In this document: one piece after another, positions 14,301-24,771 of the stretch | Layout: the number at the start of each line of letters is the position of its first letter | Position numbering within the stretch: the stretch's first letter is position 1 | Source: Cinnamomum chago | Lineage: Eukaryota; Streptophyta; Magnoliopsida; Laurales; Lauraceae | DNA length: 64,000 nt | NCBI GenBank assembly: GCA_038049695.1 | Contig: CP142458.1 | Span: forward strand, 57,197,501 to 57,261,500 | Direction of reading: 5' to 3' | Position numbers and translations under genes: made by a program | Notes under the pieces: generated by a model | Told to the model about the DNA's origin: nothing | The model's input: the letters and a program-made list of their open reading frames with translations, nothing else | Database searches by the model: none

Positions 14301-17300
14301 CTTTTGCCCCCAAAACCCAACTACCTATTTGGGTCCACCCCCCTCAAACAAAAATCATAGGTCCACGTAAGAGAATAGTCCCCTCAAGCACTAGGTTGCA
14401 GCTTTTTGTATACTTAAATTAGACAAAACCCTTGAGGCACCCCTGATGCAGGACAGACCTATGGTCCCCTATGGGTCAACCCGCCAATGGGCCCAGCCCA
14501 TCTGTCTCTACTAGTACTTTGGGCCTAGCCCACCTATCTTAGCCTACTTAGAGTTTTATTTATTTATTTATGTCTTAAGTTGTATTTAGGTGGATGTTTT
14601 AATCCTAGCCATCATTGCATTTGAATGGTCTAGATTAGTTTTAGGGTGAGTCTTTTATCTATTTAAGCATTGTAATGCCTCATTTGGCTTTAGTTATTGA
14701 TTAATGAAATTTCTATGAGTGATTTTGGGTCTCCCCAAGTTGTCTCTTCTTCCTCTCCTGTGATGGGGAGTTTGGCGTGGTGCCAATTTTAAGGCGAAAG
14801 CCTGACATATCCCTTCCACCCTCCATCTCTCCGCCTCTACCTGCCCCACACCTGGTACCCGCGCTCCACATCAATCCCTGTCTCTCTGATCAAGTTTGAG
14901 GAAGCTATAGCCACTAGGTTCATCCCTGTTTCGTCTAAGCAAGTTGATTAATCCATTGTTCAGACCTTCTATAGATGGTGATTAGACTTGTAAAGATCTC
15001 TTCTATGTTGAGAATCATTTGTCAATCCTCATTTGGCCGGTCCTTTGCAAGTATGGTTTCTCATCTTTTAACTCCATCTCATGGCCATTTATCGAGTAGT
15101 CAAAGAGTTTTTGACCTACACCATATCCAAAATAGTTCAAAGATCCATTAACTTGCCACTAATGCTCCCACCAAGTCCACCCACTGATTGCAAATTTACA
15201 CCGTCATGATATGAACTTATAAAATCATCCCTCACAAGGCTATCTAAGGTAGGCCCAAAGGCTTTCGATTGAGAATCCAATGCCTGCCTCTTGCGCTTCT
15301 GTAGTAATCTCACCATCATTGTTTTGCTCTCTTAGAGACTGGAACACACAGACTCAAAAGGAGAGGGTTGCAAATGTGATGAACTCTACAAGACAAATGG
15401 TGATTAATAAACTTGGGGGGGGGGGGGGGGGGTGGTTGCGGCAAAGTGTGGTGGGAATTTTCTGCACATCGTGAGGTGTTATCTATTCTTTTATACCATT
15501 TTAATAACTAGAAACACCAAAAGCTCAAGCTATTAGTGAACGACAGAATAATGTATATCAAAGGGTCCTGACAACCCCCTTCACGTGTGGGGCTCTATAC
15601 ATAGACACAAACACACCAAATGATAACCAACGTGGACAGAAACATGACCCCAGGGATTCGAACACACTACCCCCGGCTCTGATACCATGTTGACAACCAC
15701 TTACTTCAACAGGTTGTTTGTTTACAGCCATTTACTTATGTAAATGGTTCGCATGCATAATGGTTACGCACAGTCACTTTTGTTTGGGCTGATTTATGCA
15801 TGAGATGCATAAAGTACATTTGCAAATGGTGTGTAAAAGGGCTGTTTTTTAGCCCATAAATTTCACACCTAAGGGGGTGTGAAACACTTTCGCGGGGTAC
15901 TGTAGACAGGCAGTGCTACAATGCAATATGAAGTAGTCCACCTTTTTTTATTTTTTGCTTTCTCTGGGACTCATTTTTATAATCAGAACCGTTCATCCAA
16001 TTCAGAAGCACAAACATGGCCAGGGGTTCAATTTTCAGCCGTTGATCCGTCACCTATTTTGAGATATTTACAGAAAGTCCAGTGGCAGAGATCTGAAATC
16101 ATGGATTTTCTGGGGCTCATTTTCTGGGCCTTTGAGTCTCTTTGGAAGAGAAATTATGGCTAAGGGGTCAAATCTTACATTTTAACTCATCATGGATATC
16201 ATATCTTCAAAAAAGCATACAACCGTTGGATTAATCCCCATGTAAATGACATGCTTATAACATCCCACAATTCTAGTCCATTTTTTTCAATATTTTACTT
16301 ATGTGGGCACCGAAATCCATCTATCCTCTTTATAAGATCAAAAAGGGCTAAGAATCAGACCTAAAATCTGCCATTCTAGGATTTTGTGTGCCCCATTTTC
16401 AATATCTGAACCGTTGATTATCTTTAGAAGGCCAAAATTGTCTGAGGTAAAATTTCAGCTCTTAACTCATCATTGATTTTGAGAAATTTGTGAAATCCAT
16501 TGAACCATTGGATTGTTCATAGATGCGCATGTGAAATGCTATGATATTAACAAACAGTGGAATCTAACCCACACGTGAGGCATTTGTATGCAAGTTACTC
16601 AAATGTGGGTCATTTACGTATGTAAAGCATTTTCACATCACATGTGAAATTGACAAATGACCCCTAAAAGCTTAAGCTTTTAAAGTAGGTGGTTGTCAAC
16701 ACTATCCTCATCCTCTTTTATATTAGTGTACAATGAATGCTAATAATCTGCTAACAGGATATCATCCTACTCATCATCTAGTCACCAAAGATACTGTACT
16801 ACAATAATATTACAATGCTCGTAGTGTACATATGAGAAGGTGATCCTTCAGTGGATATGGTGAACCATTGGAGAAAACGTATCTCTGATCTTCAATGATG
16901 TGGAGGAGACTGAAGCAACACTTTGTCTTGAAGAAAATCATGCCGTGCTCTTGTCTACCCCTTGTTGAAGAAATCTGCTAGTAGGAGATGAGGCGGAGTA
17001 TGGGGAAGACTGATTTTCTTATTTAGAAAGGTCCTAATGGAGTGACAATTGGCCTCTATATGTTTTGTCCGTTCATTAAATACAGGATTAATACCAATCT
17101 GTACTGAAGTGACAATCGACCTCTATATGCTCTGTCTGTTCATGAAATATAGGATTAGTAGCAATCTGTATTGCACTAGTGCTGTCAGCATGTAAAGGAG
17201 TAGGTGTGCAAAGAAAAACACCAAAACCAGTCAATAATCTCTGAAGCCAAACAATCTCACCGGTGGCAGAAAACATTGCACGATAATCCACTTCACAAGA

Positions 17301-20300
17301 AGACTTAGAAATTCTCTTTTGTTTCTTGCTTTCCACAAAATGAGAGACGGTCCTAAGAACATATACCACCCTGTAGCGGATCGTCTAGTATCTGGGCAGC
17401 CTACTCAATCTGCATCAACAGAAGCATTAAGTTGAAGCAGAGAATGAGAGGAGTTCAGGAGGCCTCTGTCAATTGTTCCTCGAAGATACTGAATGATTCA
17501 ATGTACAATATTGAGATGAGGAAGGTGGGGTTCAGATACAAATGGACCGACTATTTGTATAGCATGAACAATGTCAGGTGTGGTCATAGTCACATGGATA
17601 CGATCCCCTACCAAATGCCGGTGCATAGTAGCATCCCGAGATGGCGATCCTTCGAAGCAACTGTATTTAACATTCAATTCCAATGGAGTTTCAGCAATCC
17701 GTTTATTAGTCAAATGAGCCATGGTGATTTTGTCCCTAGTATTTTTCTTTTGATGCAAAGATAATGAAATATGCCATCCAAGGATTTAGAACGTTAAAGC
17801 CCTAGAAAATAAGAAAGAGGGCCAAGTCTTTCATATGAAATATCTTCATTGCTTTGAGAGCAACAATCTCTTTTTCATTATTCCCTATGATGATGATATC
17901 ATCAACATACAGTAGTAGTATAGTGCTTCCATGAGGTGTCCATCGGAGAAAGATGGATGATAACTACTCTGATTGTATTTATTCTGGAGAAGAACTATAT
18001 AAATTTTTTGAAACCATGCCCTGGGAGCGTACTTCAAACCATATAAAGACTTCCGTATTCAACACACAAATCTAAGAGTAGAGTACCCAGGTGGAGGCTT
18101 CATATAAACTGTTTCTTGAAGATCTCCATGAAAAAATGCATTCTTTACATCCAATTGTTAAGAGCCTAATTTTGAGATGCAGCCATCGCAACCAAGGTTC
18201 TAACTGTGGTCATTTTTGTTATAGGAGCAGACATCTCATCGTAATCTATCCCATATTCTTGTCTGTACCCTTATGCCACTAAGCGGGCTTTATATCTGCC
18301 TAGAGTTCCCTAGGGTCGTAATTTAACAGAAAAGACCCATTTGCTTCCAATGATTGATACACCAAAGGGAGGATAAATAACTTCCCAAGTTTGATTTGTT
18401 TCAAGAGTCACAATCTCCTCGGTCATTGCATCTTGCCAATTAGAATCTGAACTGGCTTCCTTATAGGAGTTGCGAATCGGAATAGATTCCATTGCTGCGA
18501 GAGTATATCAATTTGGAGGTTTGGAAACACCAGTGGATCTTCTTAATGGCCCGCTTTGTGCAGTCTCCTTTGTTGGACCAAGTGGCTTAGAGGAAATAGA
18601 GGGGGGCATAGGTACAGGAACGAGGCAACACGAATATGTTTTTAAGATGGGGGGTTTTGGAGAGGAAGTTGTTGATGGAAAGTGAGGAATGGAATCTTAG
18701 AGATAAAAGAAGATGAATAGAATGACACATGCTCAAGAGACATTAGATGGCTAGAGCTGTGAATTATTTCGGTAGCAGGATCATAGAACACGTACCCCTT
18801 TGTTGATCTCTATATCCTAAGAATAACCGCTTGGCTGCATGAGTAGAAAGCTTGGCTCTTTTAATTGGGACTTGGGGTCAAATATACAAAATAGAGACAA
18901 CTGAAGACCCGTAAGGCATTGTAGTTCGGGGAGGAATTAAACAAAAGATGATAAGGTGCTTTGTCTAATAATATCCTTGATGGTAAACGATTGATTAGAT
19001 GGACAGCCGTGTGATAAATCTCACACCAAAAGGTATTAGGAACATGTGAGTCTAGGAGTAGGGTGCGGACTGTTGGTGTTTTTTCATTCAACAAATCCAT
19101 TCTGTTATTTCAGGTGTATATGGACAGGTCCATTATTGGTTGATACCCTTGGATTTAAGAAAGGATTGGAAGGTATTGGATATGTATTCCCCCCTGATTC
19201 TGTGCGAATTACACGAATTCCTTTATCAAATTGTCTGGAAACATGGTTGTAAAATATTTCTAAAACACATGCAGCTTCATCTTTAGATCTAGGAAAGTAA
19301 ATCCAAGTAAAGTGGAAATAATCATCAATAAAGATAATATAAAACTTAAAACGACATCTACTTAATATAGGTGCATGTCCCCAAATATCCGAGTGAATAA
19401 AGTGGAATGGAGCCGTGGCACGTGATGTGCTTAAAGGAAAAGGTAATTTTGTGCTTTTTGCAGAACAACATGCCAAACATTTATCCAAAGAAAGTTTGCA
19501 GTTAAGTGATAATTACAAATATAACCCTCGCTTACAGTTAAGGGTGTTTGGAAACCATATATTTTTAAAGATTTTGCTATATTATCTCCTAGCGTAGAAT
19601 ATAATCTACACACCTAAAAACTAGGTATTTGGATAACTTAGAATGTATCCTATAATATCTCACTTTCTTACAAAAACCTTCATATTAAAATATTCAAGTT
19701 TATGCTGTATAACAATATTCTTTCGGGAAGAAAACTATCCAAAATAACGGTCAAAGCTTTTGTAACCACCCAAAACAAGGGTCTCTTCTAGAACAATTCT
19801 ACTAGGACTCAATATTAGATGGGCCCTTCAGTGTTTATAAATTTTATATGGGCCTCATAGCCCTATCATAGTTACATGGTTCCCTTGTTGATTACTAATA
19901 CTGGTGGGTCCTACAAATATCACATTAGGTGACTTCTACCATGATTACCAACATTAAGTGGGTCCTGTACTACCGACATTAGGTTTCGTGACTAATTATT
20001 TGTTTGCCGTCATTAAATGAGTCCCATTGTTTAATGGTCCTCTAGTGATTACTATTATTAGCATCATTAATATTAGTTTTAACATCACATTGATTTTTCA
20101 TGAATGGATTCCTCAATGTTGTCTAACACTCGATAGGGCACCTGCATAATTACCATTGGATGTATTACATTGTGGTTACCAATATCTAGTGGGCCCACAT
20201 TGATTAAACAATATTGGTCGTGATTTTTAACATATAGTACAATGATTTTTTAATTAGATGGGTCCTACCATGGTTACCAATATTAGATTACTTGAGTGTG

Positions 20301-21249
20301 ACTACTAGTTAGTGGATTCCCATTAGGTCAATAATCTCTATTTCTCTCTTCATTTCTTATTCGGGTGCATAATCTAGGGAAAATTTTATAAATTGCCAAA
20401 CACTTTAAAGGTATATTGAAATTTGTAGATATTGCCAAACACCGTGACACAGTATTATGATATGTCACTATTTTATTATGTGATAATAAAATCTTACAAT
20501 ATTCACATTTGGTAATATTATTATTTTGCCTATATCCAAACACCCCCGAAGTGAGAATTAACCCTCACTTACAGTTAAGTGAGAATTAACCTAGGTGGAA
20601 TGAAGTAAAAATAAAATGAGCAATGCCTTGCCCTGTACTACAACATAAAAATTATACTCCAGCAGTATACAAGTAGTCTCTGTAGAATAGGAACATTGGT
20701 CGTGTGCCCATCCTTTTTTCCGTTTATTTGTTGTGATACTCTTCATGTGCATGTGACTGACATTCCTAAGCATCATCATTTATATCCTTTTGCTAGGATA
20801 AAATAATGCCTCTCCACTCATGCTCCATTTCATATTTTAAATGGACGCACAAACTCTCCTGTTCAATCGGAAGACTATTGAATCAACATGGTATCTCCCA
20901 AGTAAATTGAGTAGTCTTTTATATTTTCTAAATACCAAGAAATCTGCATCTCTACATCCCTTTGGAGAAAGTTTGTAGTCTGTTTTGTGTTTGTTACTCA
21001 CTAACGTGATCATTGCAGGGAACAGATGATGAAATAGTGGATTTCTCTCATGGAAAACGCCTGTGGGAACTGTCCAAGGAAAAGTATGATCCTCTATGGG
21101 TCAAAGGTGGTGGCCATAACAACTTGGAAAGTTATCCTGAGTATATCAAGTACTTGCGCAAGTTTATGAATACTATGGAAAAAAATTCTCTCTCCAACGA
21201 AAGCAATTTACCAAATGCAAGCACCAATGAAACAAACAGTGCAAGCTAA
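6127..21249 (+). CDS. ABHD17: Alpha/beta hydrolase, ABHD17/BEM46-type serine hydrolase
   Basis: Five exons join with GT-AG introns and consistent phase: 6127-6431, 8375-8411, 8681-8917, 9007-9054 and 21019-21249, 858 bases in all, 285 residues plus stop. The start [20 protein letters not shown] is typical of the plant family, and the first ATG of the frame is used. Exon 1 carries the conserved [14 protein letters not shown] oxyanion-hole region. The exon 1/2 join restores [12 protein letters not shown]. Exon 3 holds the nucleophile motif GQSVGSG. Exons 4/5 join as [13 protein letters not shown], giving the acid Asp, and the catalytic His lies in GGGHNNLE. In animals ABHD17 proteins remove palmitate from membrane proteins. 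The plant members are less studied, so depalmitoylase activity is an inference. No break is seen in the coding exons. The gene is unusual only in its very long last intron. Confidence 0.9.
7985..8035 (-). repeat. RTE-LINE-tail-like fragment
   Basis: The minus strand reads roughly catcaaagcttgtcccaact then atgttggg. This short motif recurs at 25757-25785 on the plus strand of this window. From memory it resembles the conserved 3' tail of plant RTE-type LINEs. The assignment needs a repeat-library search; the recurrence within the window is direct observation. Confidence 0.35.
8213..8304 (+). repeat. (TC)46 microsatellite
   Basis: An uninterrupted TC dinucleotide tract of 92 bases in intron 1 of the hydrolase gene, upstream of the 37-base exon 2. 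It is expected to be length-polymorphic and could act as a polypyrimidine tract, though it is some 70 bases from the acceptor. Confidence 0.98.
10930..11440 (-). pseudogene. LINE RNase H domain remnant
   Basis: On the minus strand the sequence reads [16 protein letters not shown] near 11400, a typical start of a LINE RNase H domain. After an 81-bp tandem duplication and frameshifts it continues with NAIAW near 11140 and EFKHIL then [12 protein letters not shown] near 11000-11060, the C-terminal His/Ala-Asp region. The reverse transcriptase and endonuclease parts are absent, so this is a dead fragment. It belongs to the plant L1-type LINEs that carry a C-terminal RNase H. Confidence 0.65.
11222..11383 (+). 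repeat. 81-bp tandem duplication
   Basis: Two adjacent near-identical copies, 11222-11302 and 11303-11383, each beginning cctttaaacaccaatatg. They lie inside the LINE RNase H remnant and arose after its insertion, duplicating part of its coding sequence. Confidence 0.9.
11441..12130. other. Unassigned repeat-like intronic DNA
   Basis: This part of intron 4 contains two near copies of tttccttaaaatatggtag (near 11647-11667 and 11702-11722) and a TATA-like stretch, tcttatttaaaaggagatg, near 11734-11752. The look is LTR-like, but no matching partner LTR or clear TG...CA boundary with target duplication was found. Confidence 0.25.
14036..14443. repeat. Duplicated ~55-bp segment around 33-bp tandem repeats
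   Basis: ctaggttgca followed by a shared stretch to ggcacccct occurs near 14038-14090 and again near 14391-14443. Between the copies there are about three tandem units of roughly 33 bases (cccccaaaacccacatgaat, near 14246-14330) and a caggggtggacctac motif at 14122 echoed inverted as aggtccacgtaag near 14360. The inner part may be a decayed small DNA transposon. Confidence 0.5.
14444..14873. mobile_element. Small solo LTR, 430 bp
   Basis: It starts tgatgcaggacag, ends gctccacatca, and is flanked by acccc on the left (14439-14443) and atccc on the right (14874-14878), a 4-of-5 match to a target duplication. Flanking sequence left and right can be joined to restore a segment (ctctctgatcaagtttgag) that also occurs at 14090-14110 without the insert. 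It has a TATA-like tatttaagcattg. No internal region or second LTR is present. Confidence 0.6.
15413..15433 (+). repeat. Poly-G run
   Basis: About 18 consecutive G residues after aaactt. This is unusual in AT-rich DNA. It may be a real G-quadruplex-prone tract or partly an assembly or homopolymer-length artefact. Confidence 0.85.
15676..15687 (-). other. Copia primer-binding site
   Basis: The minus strand reads tggtatcagagc, the classical plant Copia primer-binding site complementary to initiator tRNA-Met. It directly abuts the LTR end at 15688. It therefore belongs to an element whose inner region extends to the left, where no pol is seen. Confidence 0.8.
15688..16701 (-). mobile_element. 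Copia-type LTR, about 1 kb
   Basis: The LTR is bounded by tgttgacaaccac and gtggttgtcaaca, a 13-bp perfect inverted pair with TG...CA ends. A primer-binding site abuts its left edge. A pyrimidine tract, ctatcctcatcctctttt (16702-16719), abuts its right edge and reads as a polypurine tract on the minus strand. The right-hand pol remnant makes it the 3' LTR of that element, while the left PBS makes it the 5' LTR of another. The inner 15713-16670 is rich in short palindromes such as catttacttatgtaaatgg and may include a nested MITE. Confidence 0.65.
16702..19541 (-). pseudogene. Copia retrotransposon pol remnant
   Basis: Read right to left on the minus strand: integrase zinc-binding end and core (19488-18861; [33 protein letters not shown]); then the start of reverse transcriptase (18492-18310; [15 protein letters not shown]); the YVDDIIIIG catalytic motif at 17890-17909; and RNase H (17369-17088; [24 protein letters not shown]). 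The order INT-RT-RH is diagnostic of Copia. It is broken by stops and frameshifts and lacks gag and a 5' LTR. It lies antisense inside intron 4 of the hydrolase gene. Confidence 0.88.
17042..17175 (-). repeat. 67-bp tandem duplication in Copia RNase H
   Basis: gtgacaattggcctctatat (17042) and gtgacaatcgacctctatat (17109) start two copies of the same 67-bp RNase H segment encoding the [12 protein letters not shown] region. The duplication arose within the dead element. Confidence 0.85.
19505..20595 (+). repeat. Short tandem repeat array split by the Tourist-like insert
   Basis: taaccctcgcttacagttaa lies just left of the insert (19522-19541). taaccctcacttacagttaa lies just right of it (20559-20578), followed by aagtgagaattaacc, which also precedes it. 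The uninterrupted array had a unit of about 28 bases (cttacagttaagtgagaatt plus aaccctca). Confidence 0.6.
19542..20545. mobile_element. Tourist-like (PIF/Harbinger) non-autonomous element
   Basis: The ends are gggtgtttggaaaccatata (left) and tatatccaaacaccc (right), which pair as gggtgtttgg terminal inverted repeats. Such ends with TTA/TAA target sites are typical of Tourist elements. The left flank ends in ttaa and the right flank has gaag, so the target duplication is decayed. The inner 1 kb has many ATTA/TTAG stretches and no coding capacity. It sits inside a 28-bp tandem repeat (see next feature). Confidence 0.55.
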
Positions 21250-24200
21250 TTCTGTCCTTGTCCACCTCACTGAAAATTTCTTTCAAATGACTATTTACAT
21301 GACCATCTTTGAACTGGTATATATTACATTATTGAAGGGAGATCAGATCTATATCGACTACTTAGTTTCACCTCTACCATGTCCAGATTGAGGGAAATGC
21401 TATTTTCTTAGTGGAGAATTTTTCAACTTTTGGGCTGATTAGCAGTGGAATTAATTGGACTGAACAATGTCTACTTGAACTGCTGTGCTCCATCCCAACT
21501 GGTGCATTAGCTTTTTCGCAGAAGATCCCCCCACAGTTGCTGACATGTTGGCTTATTTCCAATCCTCTCCATCCACTCTCTTCCAGGAGACGGCTCCCTG
21601 CTTTAACCAGTCACTCATGCTCCAAGATCATGACACTCCTTTGAGACATCAATGAGAGGAACACAGTCGCAAGCATGGCCAACCATCTGGCGTCCCATTT
21701 CAGTGATCACCCAATCTCTAACATTCCTGTGGATAAGCTACATCTAACAACTACTAGTTTTGTATCTAAATCCCACCTGGGATTATGCAGATAAGTGTAA
21801 ACTCATGATAGTTACTTCCTAATCTGAACTTTATGTTCATCTTGCAATAAAATAATTATTTCCCTTCAAAAGAAAAGAAAAGAACCTGGTCTGTTGTACT
21901 ATATAAATGATGTCTAGAGATGGTTGATCTTCAAGGTAAGGTTGCTTCTTTTCTTTACAACCCTGTATGATGCAACCAAGCTTCTTTTCTGATCCATGTT
22001 CAGGAGAAATGGTAGATAACATGTAGAAGTTTGCTCCAGATGCATTGAAGCAACCATTTTCCAATCATCCATCTCCTTAGAAAAGTGTCTTGCCAATTAT
22101 ATGTCCTTGCTGGAGATGACATGATGTATGACTCAGCCAGAATGAAGGTTTGTATAAGAACTCTGGAATTCACAAGTGCTATTTTTGAAGAAATATTTCA
22201 TTGTGGAATTTCCTTTCAATTTTGTTGTTTTCTTGCATGGGGTTCTCTCTATATATGTTCATCAGTCTAAAATTACCCTGTAATTCATTTACATTCCATT
22301 TTTCGTTTATGGTTAAGAATATTGTTACACTCCAGCTATGGATAAAATAGGATTGAAAATGTTACTTATTTGTAAGTAAAACTCCCATCATTTTAGAAGG
22401 GAAAGGAATGAGTTGGACATAGGTTTAAACTGACCCATACTAAATTCGACCCGCCCCTAATCTAGACAAGCTGTAAATGGGCTGGGTCTGCACTGGGTGA
22501 AGGTCAACCCAGATTTTAAGATAGAGAATACATGTACCCAGATCCAGATGGATGCAACAAAAGTGACAACAAACCCACATCCAAATATCTAAATCTGCAT
22601 TGAAAGACAGGAACCAGAAGGTAGCCTGTTTCACCATAACTTAAAAGTAGGTTGGGCCTACTCACAATCACCTGCCCCATTGTTGTCACAACTTATTTCA
22701 AACATCAACATTTTTTCGTTTTGTTGTTGCTAAGAAATAGGAGATATATGTTAAAAGACACAAACATTACAGAGACATACAAAAGGATCTATAGACATAC
22801 ACCCCACCCTTTAGGCTTCCAAAAGATTACAAAATAAGCTAGACAAAAACAGCGCACCGCCACCTAAGTGCGCCCTATTATTGGCCCGTCAGAATGGACT
22901 GAACCATTAGATCGACTATGCACTCGATTTGGACGGTGAACAAGGGCCCCATGTGATCATCTAAGCCTCTGTTTCCGTACATTGGGGGATGTAGAAAACC
23001 AAATTTTGAGTCTACTTTAAACACTCAACCTAGCCGGCATTAATGACTTGTGGTTCTAGCCTGTGATGGTTATTTAAGTCCTAGGAGGTGCATCGAGTCA
23101 GGTTCTGGTTGGAGGGAGATTGGACCTAATCCATCTCTAACTCAAGCGGCATGAATTCAAATATTCATGGGTCTAACCTAATGGACCAAGACCTGACTCT
23201 AGGTCCAGCTTTATGATGGATTGGAGCCCAAAAACAGGTATAATGATTATTCACCATTTTAAGAATATATTAAGTTAAACTTCTTTCAATTATATTTACT
23301 AATAAATGCAAAAAATAATCAAAATTAAACTAGGCGAATTAGTTGAAGTCCTCTTGGACGTAGATCAGAACCGTTTATTAATCGGGTCCAGACCCATCGA
23401 GCCAAATCTAGACCAATTATTAACCAAAGCCCCTGCAAAGTGGGTCCAAATCTGCATTTTTCAGGTCCATTCATTTGCAAATCTGAGTAAAAAGAAGTCC
23501 ACCGTACCCTAGATCCTACCGGGTTCGATGGATCATTGGGCTGAATGTCCACTACATGTCCAATTAGTGACTAGATAACATATGTAGTTTCCCATATAAA
23601 TGGGCTATGTAATTGATTGAAATGCATATAACTTATATATGTAAGTTTCGCATATGTGCAACATACTTGTGTTAAACATATTATATGAGAACGGCTCCTT
23701 ATCTAAGTGGTAAGGAGCGTCATTTTCAAGCTCGTTTTTTTAACTAGATTGTAGATGTATGAAAATTAAGAAATTAATATATGAGACACGAAGAGGAAGA
23801 AGAAGTGATATATCTATCTAACTTTTGTTGCAATTTAGTGGGCACTAAAACCCCAAAGATTCTTCACATGAGAATGGTGCACAAGGTGCAAAAAACCAAA
23901 AGGCTGGATTTAGTGTTTTTTTAATAATAATTTTTAAATTCTATGAGGAATTAAGAGATGAAACCTCGTGAATAGGGGTTTATTATTTGTATAAGAATAT
24001 TGAATTGAACGAATTAGGGTGGCCATATGAGTGCAGAAAAATGAGAAAAATAAGATTAGATTATTTTTTCTCTTTTTACATTATTTTTCAAAATATAGGA
24101 GAATGTAAGATATACTAGAAGATCCCCTGTTTGGACCCCTGTTTGGTCCAAATAGGGTTTGCCACATTAGAAGTAAAATTTTTTTTTTTTAAGTGGGGGA

Positions 24201-24469
24201 ATGAGATGTATGACATCTCCCCCACATGTGGCACCCCCTGAGTGGTCCAAACAGGATCTCCATGTTTGGACTTCCCTAGTTTTGGTTCTATAATCAGTAT
24301 AGGCATCCTAGTCTCTACAAGCCTTTTATAAATAGAACAAGTGGCATAGTTTTTGGGTTGCGACATCCCTTATCTTATAAGGGCTAGTGGGCCCTAAAAA
24401 TGGGGCCGTGTGTTCTATTTTAAAAAGTAATATATACCAATGGGAAATATTCAAGTGAAAACTATTATA
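21250..24469 (+). other. 3' UTR and downstream region of the hydrolase gene
   Basis: The stop TAA is at 21247-21249. A plausible poly(A) signal, aataaaataa, lies near 21846. Further right I see no gene. Around 22440-22660 and 23090-23560 there are GGGTC/GACCC-rich stretches resembling worn non-autonomous hAT ends. Near 24119-24260 an inverted repeat built on tgtttggacc and ggtccaaaca could form a fold-back of about 140 bases. Confidence 0.4.
24119..24262. repeat. Fold-back repeat
   Basis: gatcccctgtttggacccct on the left pairs with gtggtccaaacaggatctcc on the right, with further tttggtccaaatagg and tgtttggac copies between and beside them. It is a small MITE-like fold-back without a verified target duplication. 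Confidence 0.5.
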
Positions 24470-24771
24470 CGAGAATTTTTTTGCAGGGCTTAACTAGCAA
24501 CCCATCCAAACCTAGCAACCAATAGAGAACCCCCTGATAGTCACTAATCCCAAGGATTGACACACATCTAAATAGACTGAATCGTTGGATCGAGGGTTGA
24601 ATATTTTTTTGAATATGAAGTCATTAAACTTGTAGGTCATGGATGAAGGGGTTAGGGGCATGGGTTTGGGGTCAAACTTGATACTTGAGGTGGTCTCAAA
24701 TAGATCTTTCCATCCCCCTTGGTCTCATCCCCAAATGGAGCCCACAATTGGGCCCCACAAAAAAATTCTCA
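24470..24771. mobile_element. 302-bp MITE with TATTATA target duplication
   Basis: The left end is cgagaatttttttgcagggc. The right end read inverted is tgagaatttttttgtggggc (16 of 20 match). Directly outside are identical 7-mers tattata at 24463-24469 and 24772-24778. The element is non-coding. The duplication length leaves hAT or Mutator-like origin open. Confidence 0.7.

Larger units (their letters stand above)
12130..15335 (-). pseudogene. Unidentified degenerate gene-like block
   Basis: The minus strand has several protein-like stretches broken by stops and frameshifts: 15137-15319 ([20 protein letters not shown] at its start), 13489-13734 (lysine-rich, [20 protein letters not shown] at its start), near 13340-13420 ([16 protein letters not shown]), and 12229-12447. 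Their common strand, right-to-left order and non-repetitive composition suggest one decayed coding unit, either a captured host gene fragment or the inner region of an old retrotransposon. I do not recognise the family. The block is interrupted by the solo LTR at 14444-14873 and by short tandem repeats. Treat it as a hypothesis. Confidence 0.25.
9055..21018 (+). other. Hydrolase intron 4, about 12 kb, filled with transposons
   Basis: Donor gtaagt directly follows the MH codons of exon 4, and acceptor attgcag precedes GTDDE of exon 5. The join restores the invariant HGTDD motif in frame, so these borders are well supported. The 11,964 bases in between hold a minus-strand LINE RNase H remnant (10930-11440), an 81-bp tandem duplication, a small solo LTR (14444-14873), an LTR with PBS (15676-16701), a minus-strand Copia pol remnant (to about 19530) and a Tourist-like element (19542-20545). 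All coding remnants are antisense to the host gene, so any transcription of them would run against it. Confidence 0.85.

Noticed and set aside
15413-15433. G-quadruplex regulatory element
   Set aside because: A single G run in an intron on the edge of decayed transposon DNA. Homopolymer length may be a sequencing artefact, and no functional context is seen.
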